Program-made: the position numbers and the translations under genes | The notes under the pieces: model-generated | Told to the model about the DNA's origin: nothing | Databases searched by the model: none | The model's input: the letters and a program-made list of their open reading frames with translations, nothing else | Assembly: GCA_903866275.1 (NCBI GenBank) | Contig: CAIPMU010000009.1 | Location: 1 to 51,100 of the forward strand | DNA length: 51,100 nucleotides | Direction of reading: 5' to 3' | Source: Vampirovibrio chlorellavorus | GTDB taxonomy: Bacteria > Cyanobacteriota > Vampirovibrionia > Vampirovibrionales > Vampirovibrionaceae | Shown here: positions 1 through 7,750 of the stretch, in pieces | Layout of the letters: each line of letters begins with the position of its first letter | Position numbering within the stretch: the first letter of the stretch is position 1

Positions 1-60
1 ACAATACTCGGACTGTAAGGTCCCGGAAAGATAGCTCTCTGCCAAGGGTTAATATTCAAA

Positions 61-100
61 GAAGCGCTTCTGAATCAGTTCAGAGGCGCTTCTTTATTGC
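61..100. terminator. Intrinsic terminator downstream of coaBC
   Basis: A 13-bp stem (61-73 with 80-92, one G-U pair) closes a 6-nt loop and is followed on the plus strand by TTTATTGC and a second T-run near 104. It could end a plus-strand transcript entering from the left edge. It also lies just past the coaBC stop, so it may act in both directions. Confidence 0.75.
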
Positions 101-134
101 ACTCTTTTTATGACAAGCCCAGGAACTTTTTGCT

Positions 135-1349
135 TCAGCTTTTGAGGAGCTGTTCGTGTAACGTTAACAGCAGATTACGGGCAATGCGATCTTTACGATC
201 TCGTTCCAGTTTGTGGTGATTTCCATTGGCTAGTATGAGAGTCATTTCATTTTGATCTGCTTCAAAACCAATATCTGTTCTGCTAATATCGTTAGCTGCT
301 ATGGCATCCAGGTTTTTACGATGGAACTTGTCAGTGGCGTTTTTCAGTAAATCCTGAGATTCTGCAGCAAAGCCTACTAATAGTTGACCGGTTCGCTTTC
401 GTTGTCCCAACGAGGCCAGTATGTCCGGGTTTGGCGTTAATGCCAGTGTGGGTGTAAGTTGTTGCTCGCGTTTGATTTTATGTTCAGCTGGGTTCGCCGG
501 GGTGTAATCTGAAATGGCGGCTGCCATCAGAAGTAGATCCGTATCCTCGAATCGTGTGTTCAATTCGGTTTGCATATCAGATGCGGTCTTTACTGTAATA
601 ACATCGTACAATCGGTGATTCGGTGGTTTTGTGCTGATGAGAGTCACTGTTGCGCCCATTGCATAGAGTTCATCCGCCAATGCCAGGCCCATTTTTCCGG
701 AGCTTCGGTTGGAGATGACCCTGACGGGATCGATGGGTTCACTGGTGCCTCCAGCGGTTACGATGGCCTTGATGCCTTTGAATAAGTTTTTTTCTGGGTG
801 TACTGATTGATAGAGCGCCTGTAAAATGGTTTCCTGATCAGCCAGATGTCCGTCACCGGTTTCACCGCAGGCTAAGTTCCCCGAGGTTGGCTCTACAATC
901 ACGTAGTTTGGTAGTTGTCGGATTGTGTCCAGATTTTGCCGGGTTAAGGGATGATCCCACATGCGTGTGTTCATGGCTGGAACGACGATAACAGGCTTTC
1001 CAGTGAACGTGATGACTGACGTTGTTACAAGGTTGTCCGCTGCGCCATGAGCGAGCTTACAGAGGCTGTCAGCTGTCGCTGGTAAAACAACCAGCGCATC
1101 GGCCTGCTGTGCAATGACAATGTGGATGGGAATCCCACCATGATCTACTGCGAGCGTCTCCGTAAATACCGGATACCGACTCAATGCCTGCAGTGTGAGT
1201 GTCGTAACGAACTCTGCCGCATTGGGGGTCATAATGCAAAGTACCCGTTCCGCATTCCGTCGATAAAGTTCTCGGACGAAATCGCATGCCTTATAGGCTG
1301 CAATACCGCCCGTTACTGCGACAGCTATTGTTTTTCCGGTTAAATCCAT
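135..1349 (-). CDS. coaBC: Bifunctional phosphopantothenoylcysteine decarboxylase / phosphopantothenate-cysteine ligase
   Basis: Makes 4'-phosphopantetheine for coenzyme A in two steps: CoaB joins cysteine to phosphopantothenate and CoaC decarboxylates the product with FMN. The 404 residues match the usual bifunctional length. The N-terminal flavoprotein half starts with VTGGIAAYK, carries the catalytic His region (IPIHIVIAQQADALVVLPATA), the PAMNTRMW substrate loop and a LACGETGDGHLAD segment with the active cysteine; most homologues have GRM where this has GHL. The C-terminal ligase half shows VTAGGTSEPIDPVRVISNRSSG, AAAISDYTP, KIKRE and LVGFAAE. The ATG at 1349 puts the flavoprotein motif at residue 10, and AAGG lies about 8 nt upstream. 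Transcribed alone, away from the sRNA region. Confidence 0.96.
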   Translation of the reverse strand: MDLTGKTIAVAVTGGIAAYKACDFVRELYRRNAERVLCIMTPNAAEFVTTLTLQALSRYPVFTETLAVDHGGIPIHIVIAQQADALVVLPATADSLCKLAHGAADNLVTTSVITFTGKPVIVVPAMNTRMWDHPLTRQNLDTIRQLPNYVIVEPTSGNLACGETGDGHLADQETILQALYQSVHPEKNLFKGIKAIVTAGGTSEPIDPVRVISNRSSGKMGLALADELYAMGATVTLISTKPPNHRLYDVITVKTASDMQTELNTRFEDTDLLLMAAAISDYTPANPAEHKIKREQQLTPTLALTPNPDILASLGQRKRTGQLLVGFAAESQDLLKNATDKFHRKNLDAIAANDISRTDIGFEADQNEMTLILANGNHHKLERDRKDRIARNLLLTLHEQLLKS

Positions 1350-1636
1350 GTATGAGCCTTTTTTGCTGGGTTTATTCTAGCGTCTTCTCAGTCTCCTTGG
1401 CTATATTAATGACTGTTTTTGCGCTGATTTAGCCATGCCTGTGTCTTGTATTTCTGTTCCGGATTGCTGTCGGGTGTGCTGTTTACACTTAGTTAGTGCC
1501 ACATGGTTTAGCGGTAAGCAGTTGTTTTCAGGCTTTGTCAATTACCATTCCGGGCATTTTGAGGTTTCTGCGTTTTTTTATTTGGGGTGATTCCCGAAAA
1601 CCCAAAAGCCGCTAATATAGTGTATTTTCAACACTA

Positions 1637-1654
1637 AATGTTACAAATTGTAAA
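1637..1654 (-). promoter_or_regulatory. HLR1-like direct repeat upstream of sRNA A (candidate RpaB site)
   Basis: AATGTTAC-AA-ATTGTAAA read on the plus strand. The cyanobacterial HLR1 element is (G/T)TTACA(T/A)(T/A), two nucleotides, then the same octamer. On the minus strand this site fits 15 of 16 constrained positions. It ends 27 bp before the -35 box of sRNA A. Confidence 0.5.
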
Positions 1655-1681
1655 CACTCGTGTTGAATGCGTCCAAAATGG

Positions 1682-1709
1682 TTGCAATGATCGGTTGAAG
1701 CGATATTCT
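1682..1709 (+). promoter_or_regulatory. Predicted sigma70 promoter of sRNA A
   Basis: TTGCAA (1682-1687), 16-nt spacer, TATTCT (1704-1709). Predicted transcription start near 1716. The geometry matches the promoter of sRNA B. Confidence 0.55.
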
Positions 1710-1715
1710 ACTTAC

Positions 1716-1835
1716 AACAAATCAATCGCGTACCGATTGAAGTAAGTATTAAAACTCTTAAATCTTTCACTTTCCCCCTCACTCCCAACCTAAAAATTGG
1801 ATCGACCCCCTAACTTGTTATGGGGTCTTTTTTTT
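1716..1835 (+). ncRNA. Predicted small RNA A (C-rich loop, tandem copy 1)
   Basis: About 120 nt. The parts in order are: a 5' stem-loop (ACTTAC 1710-1715 with GTAAGT 1742-1747, enclosing TCAATCG 1722-1728 with CGATTGA 1734-1740); an A/T-rich linker; the segment 1767-1790, identical over 24 nt to copy B and including CCCCCTCACTCCCAACC; and a terminator hairpin (GACCCC 1804-1809 with GGGGTC 1822-1827, inner TAAC/GTTA) followed by eight T. Stem-loop, unpaired C/U-rich stretch and terminator is the layout of the cyanobacterial sRNA Yfr1, but the Yfr1 core motif is not present. No open reading frame explains the conservation. The 5' end is inferred from the promoter. Confidence 0.7.
1804..1835 (+). 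terminator. Intrinsic terminator of sRNA A
   Basis: GACCCC/GGGGTC outer stem with a TAAC/GTTA inner stem, then TTTTTTTT at 1828-1835. Confidence 0.85.
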
Positions 1836-1936
1836 GGGTTTGCAATGCTGCTTTACGATTGTCGTTTGTCATTAGGCTGATTGGCGCTTTGCTGATGATG
1901 TGTGGGAGCTGATTTTTGTGTGAGCAAGTGGGTAGA

Positions 1937-1954
1937 ATTGTAACGAAATGTAAA
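1937..1954 (-). promoter_or_regulatory. Perfect HLR1 match upstream of sRNA B (candidate RpaB site)
   Basis: ATTGTAAC-GA-AATGTAAA on the plus strand, which is two perfect HLR1 octamers with a 2-nt spacer on the minus strand (16 of 16 constrained positions). It ends 28 bp before the -35 box of sRNA B, almost the same distance as in copy A. A RpaB-type regulator is encoded at 20226-20993. Confidence 0.6.
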
Positions 1955-1982
1955 AAGGTTAATGTTCAAAATACACAAATCC

Positions 1983-2010
1983 TTGCCTTCAGATTTGGAC
2001 GCGGTATATT
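1983..2010 (+). promoter_or_regulatory. Predicted sigma70 promoter of sRNA B
   Basis: TTGCCT (1983-1988), 16-nt spacer, TATATT (2005-2010). Predicted start near 2017. Confidence 0.6.
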
Positions 2011-2016
2011 TATCTT

Positions 2017-2118
2017 CACAAAGTTAGTAACACACTAACATCCCTACAAAAACACTCACTTTCCCCCTCACTCCCAACCAAAAAATGGATCGACCTCTGA
2101 GCAAGAGGTCTTTTTTTT
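2017..2118 (+). ncRNA. Predicted small RNA B (C-rich loop, tandem copy 2)
   Basis: About 100 nt. It has a 5' hairpin (GTTAG 2023-2027 with CTAAC 2035-2039), the same 24-nt segment as copy A at 2056-2079, then TGGATC and a terminator (GACCTCT 2092-2098 with AGAGGTC 2104-2110) followed by eight T. Outside the shared segment the two copies differ, yet each keeps a 5' hairpin, an unpaired C-rich segment and a terminator, which favours selection on RNA structure. The C-rich segment is complementary to G-rich SD sequences, so a role in blocking translation is possible but inferred. Confidence 0.72.
2092..2118 (+). terminator. Intrinsic terminator of sRNA B
   Basis: 7-bp stem GACCTCT/AGAGGTC with a GAGCA loop, then eight T (2111-2118). 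Confidence 0.85.
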
Positions 2119-2373
2119 GCTTTTTATCCCTTGCTTCTGTAAAGAATTATAACACTATAAGTGTTTATTAAACAATAGGTTTTAATAATCTTATTTCATG
2201 GCGACATTGGGAAGCGGTCGATGCCACTGTTTTTAAGACTTATTTTGTTCCGAAGCAATCGATAGATAGTTGAGAGTACTCATTTATAATTTCAGTCTAA
2301 TTGAAGGCTTAAAAAGCATTTATTATGTTTGTTTTTTATGAAATGTGTTTTGGGTCTCTATTCAAGGACAAAC

Positions 2374-2393
2374 CCCCTGAAGGAAATCAGAGG
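2374..2393 (-). terminator. Possible weak terminator after trpA
   Basis: On the minus strand, CCTCTGA, a TTTCCT loop and TCAGGGG form a 7-bp stem followed by GTTTGT. There is no long T-run, so this is tentative. Confidence 0.3.
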
Positions 2394-2417
2394 TGCCTGT
2401 AAAAAATGTTTTTCATT

Positions 2418-3248
2418 CTATTGCTTGGCGTTTCGCAGACTTTGCAGGTATGTCGCAATAGTTTCCAGACTATCTCCTGGGGGTGTCGCCTGCATGCGTT
2501 CAATCAGCGCAGAACCTACAATGACGCCTTTCGCGCCCATGCCAATCATCTTCGTCACATGTTCCGGCTGGGAAATGCCAAAGCCCACGCAAGCTGGCAG
2601 GTTACTGTGCGCTTTAATTAGCGTTAGCAGGCCGCTGAGGCTTTGATCATGCCTGGCTTCCACGCCGGTGATGCCAAGGCGGGAGACAACGTATAAAAAC
2701 CCGCCACTGACCGCTGCAATCTGTTTCAGGCGGGTTTCATCGGTTAACGGGGACACCATTCCGATCAGGTCCACCCCATTTGCCTGCGCCGCCGGAAAGA
2801 CCTCCTGTGCCATTTCGGCGGGAAGGTCTGCGATCAATACCCCATCCGCCCCGGCTTCGGCCACTTCTGCAAAAAAGCGAGCTACCCCACGGGCCAGCAC
2901 CAGGTTGTAATACACTAGCAAGCCAATGGGGATGTCCGGGTACTTGGCGCGAATCCTGGTCAGTAAGGCCAATGCGTCGCTCACGCCAAAGTTGGCGTCC
3001 AATACTGTCTTGGCAGCCTGCTGAATGGTAGGGCCATCCGCCATCGGGTCGCTGAAGGCAATGCCAAGTTCCAGCGCCGTGGCGCCACCCGCGACAAAGG
3101 TATCTATGCTGCGTAGGCAGGTTTCCGGGTTCGGCCAGCCTAACAGGGTAAATGGAATGAGCGCATGTTGCCCGGCTTCGGCCAGTTGTGCAAAGCTGCG
3201 GGCATACCGGTTTCGGGTTGGGTTGGGTGTGGGGGTCGTCTGGGTCAT
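2418..3248 (-). CDS. trpA: Tryptophan synthase alpha subunit
   Basis: Cleaves indole-3-glycerol phosphate to indole, which passes through the tunnel to TrpB. The 276 residues are a normal length for this TIM barrel. The catalytic pair is Glu60 in ALELGIAFSDP and Asp71 in MADGPTIQ, with the usual spacing of 11 residues. Other family segments are GFLYVVSRLGITG, VGFGIS and the phosphate-binding GVIVGSA. The ATG at 3248 follows AAAGGAG by about 8 nt. Last gene of the trp operon, 69 bp after trpB. Product length and motifs look intact. Confidence 0.97.
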   Translation of the reverse strand: MTQTTPTPNPTRNRYARSFAQLAEAGQHALIPFTLLGWPNPETCLRSIDTFVAGGATALELGIAFSDPMADGPTIQQAAKTVLDANFGVSDALALLTRIRAKYPDIPIGLLVYYNLVLARGVARFFAEVAEAGADGVLIADLPAEMAQEVFPAAQANGVDLIGMVSPLTDETRLKQIAAVSGGFLYVVSRLGITGVEARHDQSLSGLLTLIKAHSNLPACVGFGISQPEHVTKMIGMGAKGVIVGSALIERMQATPPGDSLETIATYLQSLRNAKQ

Positions 3249-3317
3249 GCGGGTTGCTCCTTTGAATATTTTGGGGGCTGATGGCGAAGGTTGTCTGACG
3301 GCAATAGCGATTAGGTG

Positions 3318-4517
3318 CTAAGAGCCATGTGGGGCTTCAGCCGCCTGCTTTTGCTGTTCGGCCATCACCTGATGCAGGTCTTTATCGCCCCGCCCGGAGA
3401 GGTTTACCACGATAATCTGCTCTGGTGAGAACGTGGCGGCCAGATGCTTGGCATAGGCCAGCGCGTGCGAGGATTCCAGCGCGGGCAGTATGCCCTCGGT
3501 TTCGGCCAGCGTTTTGAAGGCAGCCATCGCCTCGGCATCGGTGGCGCTCTCGTAGGTCGCCTCGCCAGTGACCTGCATATGGGCGTGTTCAGGGCCCACC
3601 AGCGGGTAGTCCAGTCCCGCCGAAATGCTGTAGGTTTCCTGTACCTGCCCATCCTGCGTTTGCAGGGCCAGACTCTTCATCCCATGCAGACAGCCCAGGG
3701 TACCCTTGGCAAGTACCGCGCCGTGATGTTCTGTTTCAAGCCCCAGTCCGGCGGGCTCCACCCCGATCAGCTTCACACCGGGCTCATGCCGAAAGCCCTG
3801 AAAGATGCCGATGGCGTTGGAACCACCGCCCACACAGGCCACTACCGCGTCAGGCAAGCGCCCTGCCTGCGCCATAATCTGCTGGCGGGTTTCCTCGCCA
3901 ATGACCTGTTGAAAGAACCGTACCAGTGTGGGGTACGGGTGTGGCCCGGCCACGGTGCCAATCATATAATACGTGGTGTCCAGATGGCTCACCCAGTCCC
4001 GTAGGGCCTCGTTAATGGCGTCCTTCAGGGTCTGTGAGCCGGTGGTGACGGCGTGTACCTTGGCCCCCAGCAGTTGCATCCGGAAGACGTTGGGCTGCTG
4101 CCGTTCCATATCCACCTTGCCCATATAAACCTCGGTTTGCATGCCCAGCAAAGCGCCCACCATTGCCGTGGCGACCCCATGTTGTCCCGCCCCGGTTTCC
4201 GCAATCAGGCGGGTCTTTCCCATTGCCTTGGCCATTAAGGCTTGCCCGATGGCGTTATTGGTCTTGTGGGCTCCGCCGTGCAGCAAATCTTCCCGCTTCA
4301 GGAAAATCCGGCACCCCCACAGTTTGGAGAGGTTTTTGGCCTCGTACAGGGGCGTGGCCCGCCCTGCGTAATGCTGTAGCAGGTGGCGATACTCCGCCAT
4401 AAAGTCGGCATCCTGACTGTAACGCAAAAAGGCTGCTTCCAGCTCTTCCAGCGCGGGCATCAGTAGTTCTGGCACGTAGATGCCGCCAAATTCGCCAAAG
4501 AATCCAAGGGATTGCAT
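3318..4517 (-). CDS. trpB: Tryptophan synthase beta subunit
   Basis: PLP enzyme that condenses indole with L-serine to make tryptophan; partner of TrpA. The 399 residues are typical of the TrpB1 class. It begins [12 protein letters not shown] and has GRATPLYEA, the PLP lysine Lys85 in [18 protein letters not shown] (with the catalytic Glu of the beta family), and the phosphate-binding glycine run [10 protein letters not shown]. It ends LSGRGDKD. It lies between trpF and trpA with a 129-bp gap upstream that holds no clear gene or terminator. Confidence 0.97.
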   Translation of the reverse strand: MQSLGFFGEFGGIYVPELLMPALEELEAAFLRYSQDADFMAEYRHLLQHYAGRATPLYEAKNLSKLWGCRIFLKREDLLHGGAHKTNNAIGQALMAKAMGKTRLIAETGAGQHGVATAMVGALLGMQTEVYMGKVDMERQQPNVFRMQLLGAKVHAVTTGSQTLKDAINEALRDWVSHLDTTYYMIGTVAGPHPYPTLVRFFQQVIGEETRQQIMAQAGRLPDAVVACVGGGSNAIGIFQGFRHEPGVKLIGVEPAGLGLETEHHGAVLAKGTLGCLHGMKSLALQTQDGQVQETYSISAGLDYPLVGPEHAHMQVTGEATYESATDAEAMAAFKTLAETEGILPALESSHALAYAKHLAATFSPEQIIVVNLSGRGDKDLHQVMAEQQKQAAEAPHGS

Positions 4518-4646
4518 GGGGTGGTTCTCCAGGGTTAGGGGCTTGAGAGGAAATTTGTCAGTTCTATGAGTTCTGAATTGCGAGATCGATCGGGCGCTTT
4601 ATTTTTGGGCTGCTTATTGGGAAATTTTCTGCCGGGATAGTTTCGT

Positions 4647-5360
4647 TCAGGGGAGATGGGCGGGCTTGTTAGCGGGCAATTTCACCAGCTCGCCAAAGGC
4701 TTGCAGGCGTTGGCGGTCTTTTTGCCCCGGTGCTTTTTCCACGCCAGAGGCCACGTCCACGCCCCACGGGGTGAGGTCGTTTAGCACCGATGCCACGTTC
4801 TCCGGGCTCAGCCCGCCCGCTATCAGACAGGGAACATCCTGAGTCAGCTCGCGCAGGCGGGCGTAGTTGGGCCATGCCTGAATGGAGGAGAACCCGCTGC
4901 CCTTGGGCAAGTCCAGCAAGAGGGCACGCACCGGCGCCAGTGGCACGGTGTGGGCGGCTTGCGCTTGTAACTCGGCCATGCTCAAGTCGGGCTTCAGCTG
5001 CAGCACGGGGATCAGGGGCAGCGCCAACCCGGCGTAATCCAGCGGATTTTCGTGACCGTGGAGTTGCACCGCATCCAGTTGCAAGGCCTGAGCGGACGCT
5101 TTCACGTCTTCGGGCGAGGCATCCTGAAATACGCCCACCAGTGTGGTGTGTGGATGGCTTTCCCGCAGGGCGGGGAGCCAGGTTTCAGCCTCGGCAATGG
5201 ACACGCACCGGGGCGAGCCGGGCACGAGGATGAGTCCCAGCCAGTCTGCGCCTGCATCCAGCGCCGCGCGGGCATCGCCTAAATTCGTAATTCCGCAGAC
5301 CTTCAGCAGCGGGACACGGCGAGAAGACGAATTCGGCTGTGCATGGGGCTGATTTGTCAT
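4647..5360 (-). CDS. trpF: Phosphoribosylanthranilate isomerase
   Basis: Isomerises N-(5-phosphoribosyl)anthranilate to the deoxyribulose form. The 237 residues are somewhat longer than the usual 200-210 because of an N-terminal extension of about 17 residues and a short tail. Catalytic Cys is in KVCGIT; DAVQLHG, GVDVASGVE and PGQKD are family signatures. The loop that normally carries the catalytic Asp reads LLLDLPKGSGF rather than the common LLDS...GGTG, so Asp is kept but the flanking loop is unusual. Its ATG overlaps the trpC stop (ATGA), which implies translational coupling. Confidence 0.94.
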   Translation of the reverse strand: MTNQPHAQPNSSSRRVPLLKVCGITNLGDARAALDAGADWLGLILVPGSPRCVSIAEAETWLPALRESHPHTTLVGVFQDASPEDVKASAQALQLDAVQLHGHENPLDYAGLALPLIPVLQLKPDLSMAELQAQAAHTVPLAPVRALLLDLPKGSGFSSIQAWPNYARLRELTQDVPCLIAGGLSPENVASVLNDLTPWGVDVASGVEKAPGQKDRQRLQAFGELVKLPANKPAHLP

Positions 5361-6175
5361 GCGGTCAATTCTTGTAAAACTTGCTCCAGGTGCGTCGTGG
5401 AGGGTTGCCGCATCAGCAGTGAGCCAATCAGGAAGCCGTCGCAGTAGGGCTGCAGTTGTTCAATGTCTGAGCGGTTTTCAATGCCGCTGGCGGACACCCG
5501 CAAAATCCCCGGCGGAATCAGTGGGGCCAGACGGCAGGTGGTGCTCATGTCCATGGCCAGCGTCTGTAAATCCCGGTTGTTGATGAGCAAAATACTGGGC
5601 TCAACCGTGAGGGCGCGTTCCAGCTCGGTTTCATCCTGAATTTCAATTAAAGGGGTCATTCCCCAGTGGCGAATGGTCGCCGTGAGTTCTTGTAACTGAC
5701 TATCGCTGAGGGCTTTCACAATGAGCAGGACTGCATCGGCACCGGCTTGACGCGCCTCGAAGACCTGATACGGGTCCAGAATAAAATCTTTTCGGAGTAC
5801 AGGCACGGAAACTTGTTGAGTGACCCGACTCAGTAAGTCCAGGCTGCCACCAAAGTAGCGTTCATCGGTCAGCACCGAAATGGCTGCTCCGTAGCGCTGG
5901 TAGAGTGTCAGTAACGGTGCGAGATCCAGTTGCTCGGCCAGCACCCCCGCCGAAGGGGATGAGGGCTTGATTTCCAGCATGAGCGGCGGGGCGTTGGAGC
6001 GGTTTGGGTCGGGGTTGGCTGGGGGCGAAAAAGCCGCCTCCAGGCGTCCCGGTAGGGCGGGTTTCAGATCTTGCTCGAAACTGTGGAGGGGTCGTGCCCG
6101 TTTGCTGGCTGCGACTTCCTCGGCTTTGTGGGCCATAATGCGGTCGAGTACGCCGTTTTTAGATGAGTCGTTCAT
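5357..6175 (-). CDS. trpC: Indole-3-glycerol phosphate synthase
   Basis: Closes the indole ring of CdRP with loss of CO2 and water. The reading frame extends upstream, but the ATG at 6175 is preferred: GGAG lies 6 nt upstream inside trpD, and it gives 272 residues, near the family norm. Glu68 and Lys70 (LEIKPSSPS), Lys129 (LRKDF), Glu178 (LIEIQDE) and Asn200 (INNRDL) are all present. The SESGI motif reads SASGI here, so the usual catalytic-site Glu is Ala229. The gene starts 17 nt before the trpD stop and its own stop overlaps trpF. Confidence 0.94.
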   Translation of the reverse strand: MNDSSKNGVLDRIMAHKAEEVAASKRARPLHSFEQDLKPALPGRLEAAFSPPANPDPNRSNAPPLMLEIKPSSPSAGVLAEQLDLAPLLTLYQRYGAAISVLTDERYFGGSLDLLSRVTQQVSVPVLRKDFILDPYQVFEARQAGADAVLLIVKALSDSQLQELTATIRHWGMTPLIEIQDETELERALTVEPSILLINNRDLQTLAMDMSTTCRLAPLIPPGILRVSASGIENRSDIEQLQPYCDGFLIGSLLMRQPSTTHLEQVLQELTA

Positions 6176-7154
6176 GGGCGCTCCGGCATTGCTTGAGGGT
6201 TTCCAGAACTTGTCCGCTGTGTAGTAGGGCTTGTGCTTCTTGTTCGCCTTCAGCGAGCGAGCTCGCTTTGCCCGCAATGACAAAGCCTGCGGCGGCGTTG
6301 AGACACACCAGCCGGTAATAGGGCGAGGTCGTGTCCTCGCCTTGCAGCAGCTGCTGCAAGATTTTTAGATTATCCTGCGGGGAATGTTCGCCATCGGGAA
6401 GGGGATGCAGGCCGTTGGGTGGCAGAAGCTCTGAGGTGTCCAGTTGTTGGCGCTGCACCTTCAGCAGTCGGGTGGGTCCGTGGATGGCGATTTCGTCCAG
6501 CCCGTCCGCGCCGTGGACCAGCCAGGCTTGTTCGCAGTGGGCTTGCGTGCGGAGATAGTCGGCCATCACATCCTGCATGCCTGCATGGGACACGCCCAAC
6601 AGGCGATAGGTGGGCTTCACCGGGTTGAGCAGGGGGCCAAGGAAGTTGAACAGGGTGCGGGTCTTCAGCTGGCGGCGCAGTTGGGCGAACCCCGCCAACG
6701 CCGGATAACAGGCTGGGGCAAACAGAAACGCCACCCCACAGGCGTCCAATACGTCCGGGAGAAGTTGAGGGTTTAACGCTTGCCCAATGCCCAACTGGGC
6801 CAGCAGATCAAAGCTCCCGCTGGGGCTGCTAAAGCCCCGATTGCCGAATTTCACCACGGGCACGCCCCCGGCAGCCAGCACCAGGGCTACTGTGGTGGAG
6901 GTGTTGAAGTGGGCCAGTCCGCTGCCCCCGGTGCCGCAACAATCCAGCACCGGTTGATCCGGCAGGGTGATGGGTGCGGCATTGGCCTCCATACAGCGCA
7001 GTGCCTCGCCAAGTAAGTCGGGCGTGACGCGATCCGGGGTGCAGGCTTGCAACACGGCCAGCGCTTCGGCCTCGGGTAGCTCCAGACGGATGAGGGCCTG
7101 AAGTTGCTCCGGCGTGAGGGCTGGCGGGGTTTCCGGGGACGATGGGGAGATCAT
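6159..7154 (-). CDS. trpD: Anthranilate phosphoribosyltransferase
   Basis: Transfers phosphoribose from PRPP to anthranilate. The 331 residues are typical. An N-terminal helical domain leads to DCCGTGGSG (PRPP pyrophosphate loop), FNTST, KFGNRGFSSPSGSFDLLAQLGI, FLFAP, and RTLFNFLGPLLNP. In two normally strict places it deviates: FLFAPACYP has Tyr where most have His, and RRQLKTRT has LK where most have LG. The ATG overlaps the trpG stop (ATGA). No fusion to TrpG, unlike enteric TrpGD. Confidence 0.95.
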   Translation of the reverse strand: MISPSSPETPPALTPEQLQALIRLELPEAEALAVLQACTPDRVTPDLLGEALRCMEANAAPITLPDQPVLDCCGTGGSGLAHFNTSTTVALVLAAGGVPVVKFGNRGFSSPSGSFDLLAQLGIGQALNPQLLPDVLDACGVAFLFAPACYPALAGFAQLRRQLKTRTLFNFLGPLLNPVKPTYRLLGVSHAGMQDVMADYLRTQAHCEQAWLVHGADGLDEIAIHGPTRLLKVQRQQLDTSELLPPNGLHPLPDGEHSPQDNLKILQQLLQGEDTTSPYYRLVCLNAAAGFVIAGKASSLAEGEQEAQALLHSGQVLETLKQCRSAHERLI

Positions 7155-7750
7155 AGGGCCAGAAAGTTCCTAAGGATCACTTGTCCCTGCGGGGTGCCGA
7201 CCGATTCCGGGTGGAACTGGATGCCGAACAGGGGTTGCTCGGTGTGCTCGATGGCCATGGGCAGGCCGCTGTCCACGTCCCACGCCGTGATTTTCAAGAA
7301 GGGCGGCAGACTCTGCCCTTCCACCAGTAGCGAGTGATAGCGCATGGCTTCAAACGGCTGGGGCATCCCCTGAAAGAGCTTACTGTCTAGTGTGGCAGCC
7401 ATCATGCGGCTTTCGCCGTGTACGATTTCCGGGGCGGCGATGACTTTGCCGCCCAGATAGTGGGCCATGCCCTGATGTCCCAGACAAACGCCCAGCACAG
7501 GGCAGCCCAACTCCTTTTGCCGCTGGATGATGTCGGCGCAAATGCCAAAGTCCTGCGGGTTGCCGGGATGGCCGGGGCCGGGCGATAGCACGACTTTTTG
7601 CGGGTGCAGGGCGCACAGCGCCTCAAACGTCAGCGCGTCATTGCGGAACACTTCCACCGGGGCCTCGGTTTCTATCTGGATGAGCTGGTACAGGTTATAG
7701 CTGAAGGAGTCGTAGTTATCAATGATGACGACCGGTTGCTGCATCCGCAT
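7151..7750 (-). CDS. trpG: Anthranilate synthase component II (glutamine amidotransferase)
   Basis: Releases ammonia from glutamine for TrpE. This is a 199-residue class I amidotransferase with the nucleophile Cys89 in GVCLGHQG and the His180/Glu182 pair in FHPESVGTP. The opening IDNYDSFSYNL is the family signature. The start overlaps the end of trpE by 32 nt; the ATG at 7750 has AAAGGA 9 nt upstream, and a second ATG six bases later is also possible. A second gene of this family lies at 50345-51004, so a role shared with folate synthesis cannot be excluded for either. Confidence 0.94.
   Translation of the reverse strand: MRMQQPVVIIDNYDSFSYNLYQLIQIETEAPVEVFRNDALTFEALCALHPQKVVLSPGPGHPGNPQDFGICADIIQRQKELGCPVLGVCLGHQGMAHYLGGKVIAAPEIVHGESRMMAATLDSKLFQGMPQPFEAMRYHSLLVEGQSLPPFLKITAWDVDSGLPMAIEHTEQPLFGIQFHPESVGTPQGQVILRNFLAL

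Noticed and set aside
1690-1835. sRNA A as true Yfr1
   Set aside because: The layout is alike, but the strictly conserved Yfr1 core ACTCCTCACAC is absent; calling it Yfr1 would be overreach.
3444-4004. 186-codon plus-strand frame inside trpB
   Set aside because: Antisense to a gene with all its motifs intact; no promoter or SD.
6176-6283. 36-codon N-terminal extension of trpC
   Set aside because: It lies inside trpD, is unlike the family, and the internal ATG at 6175 has a good SD.
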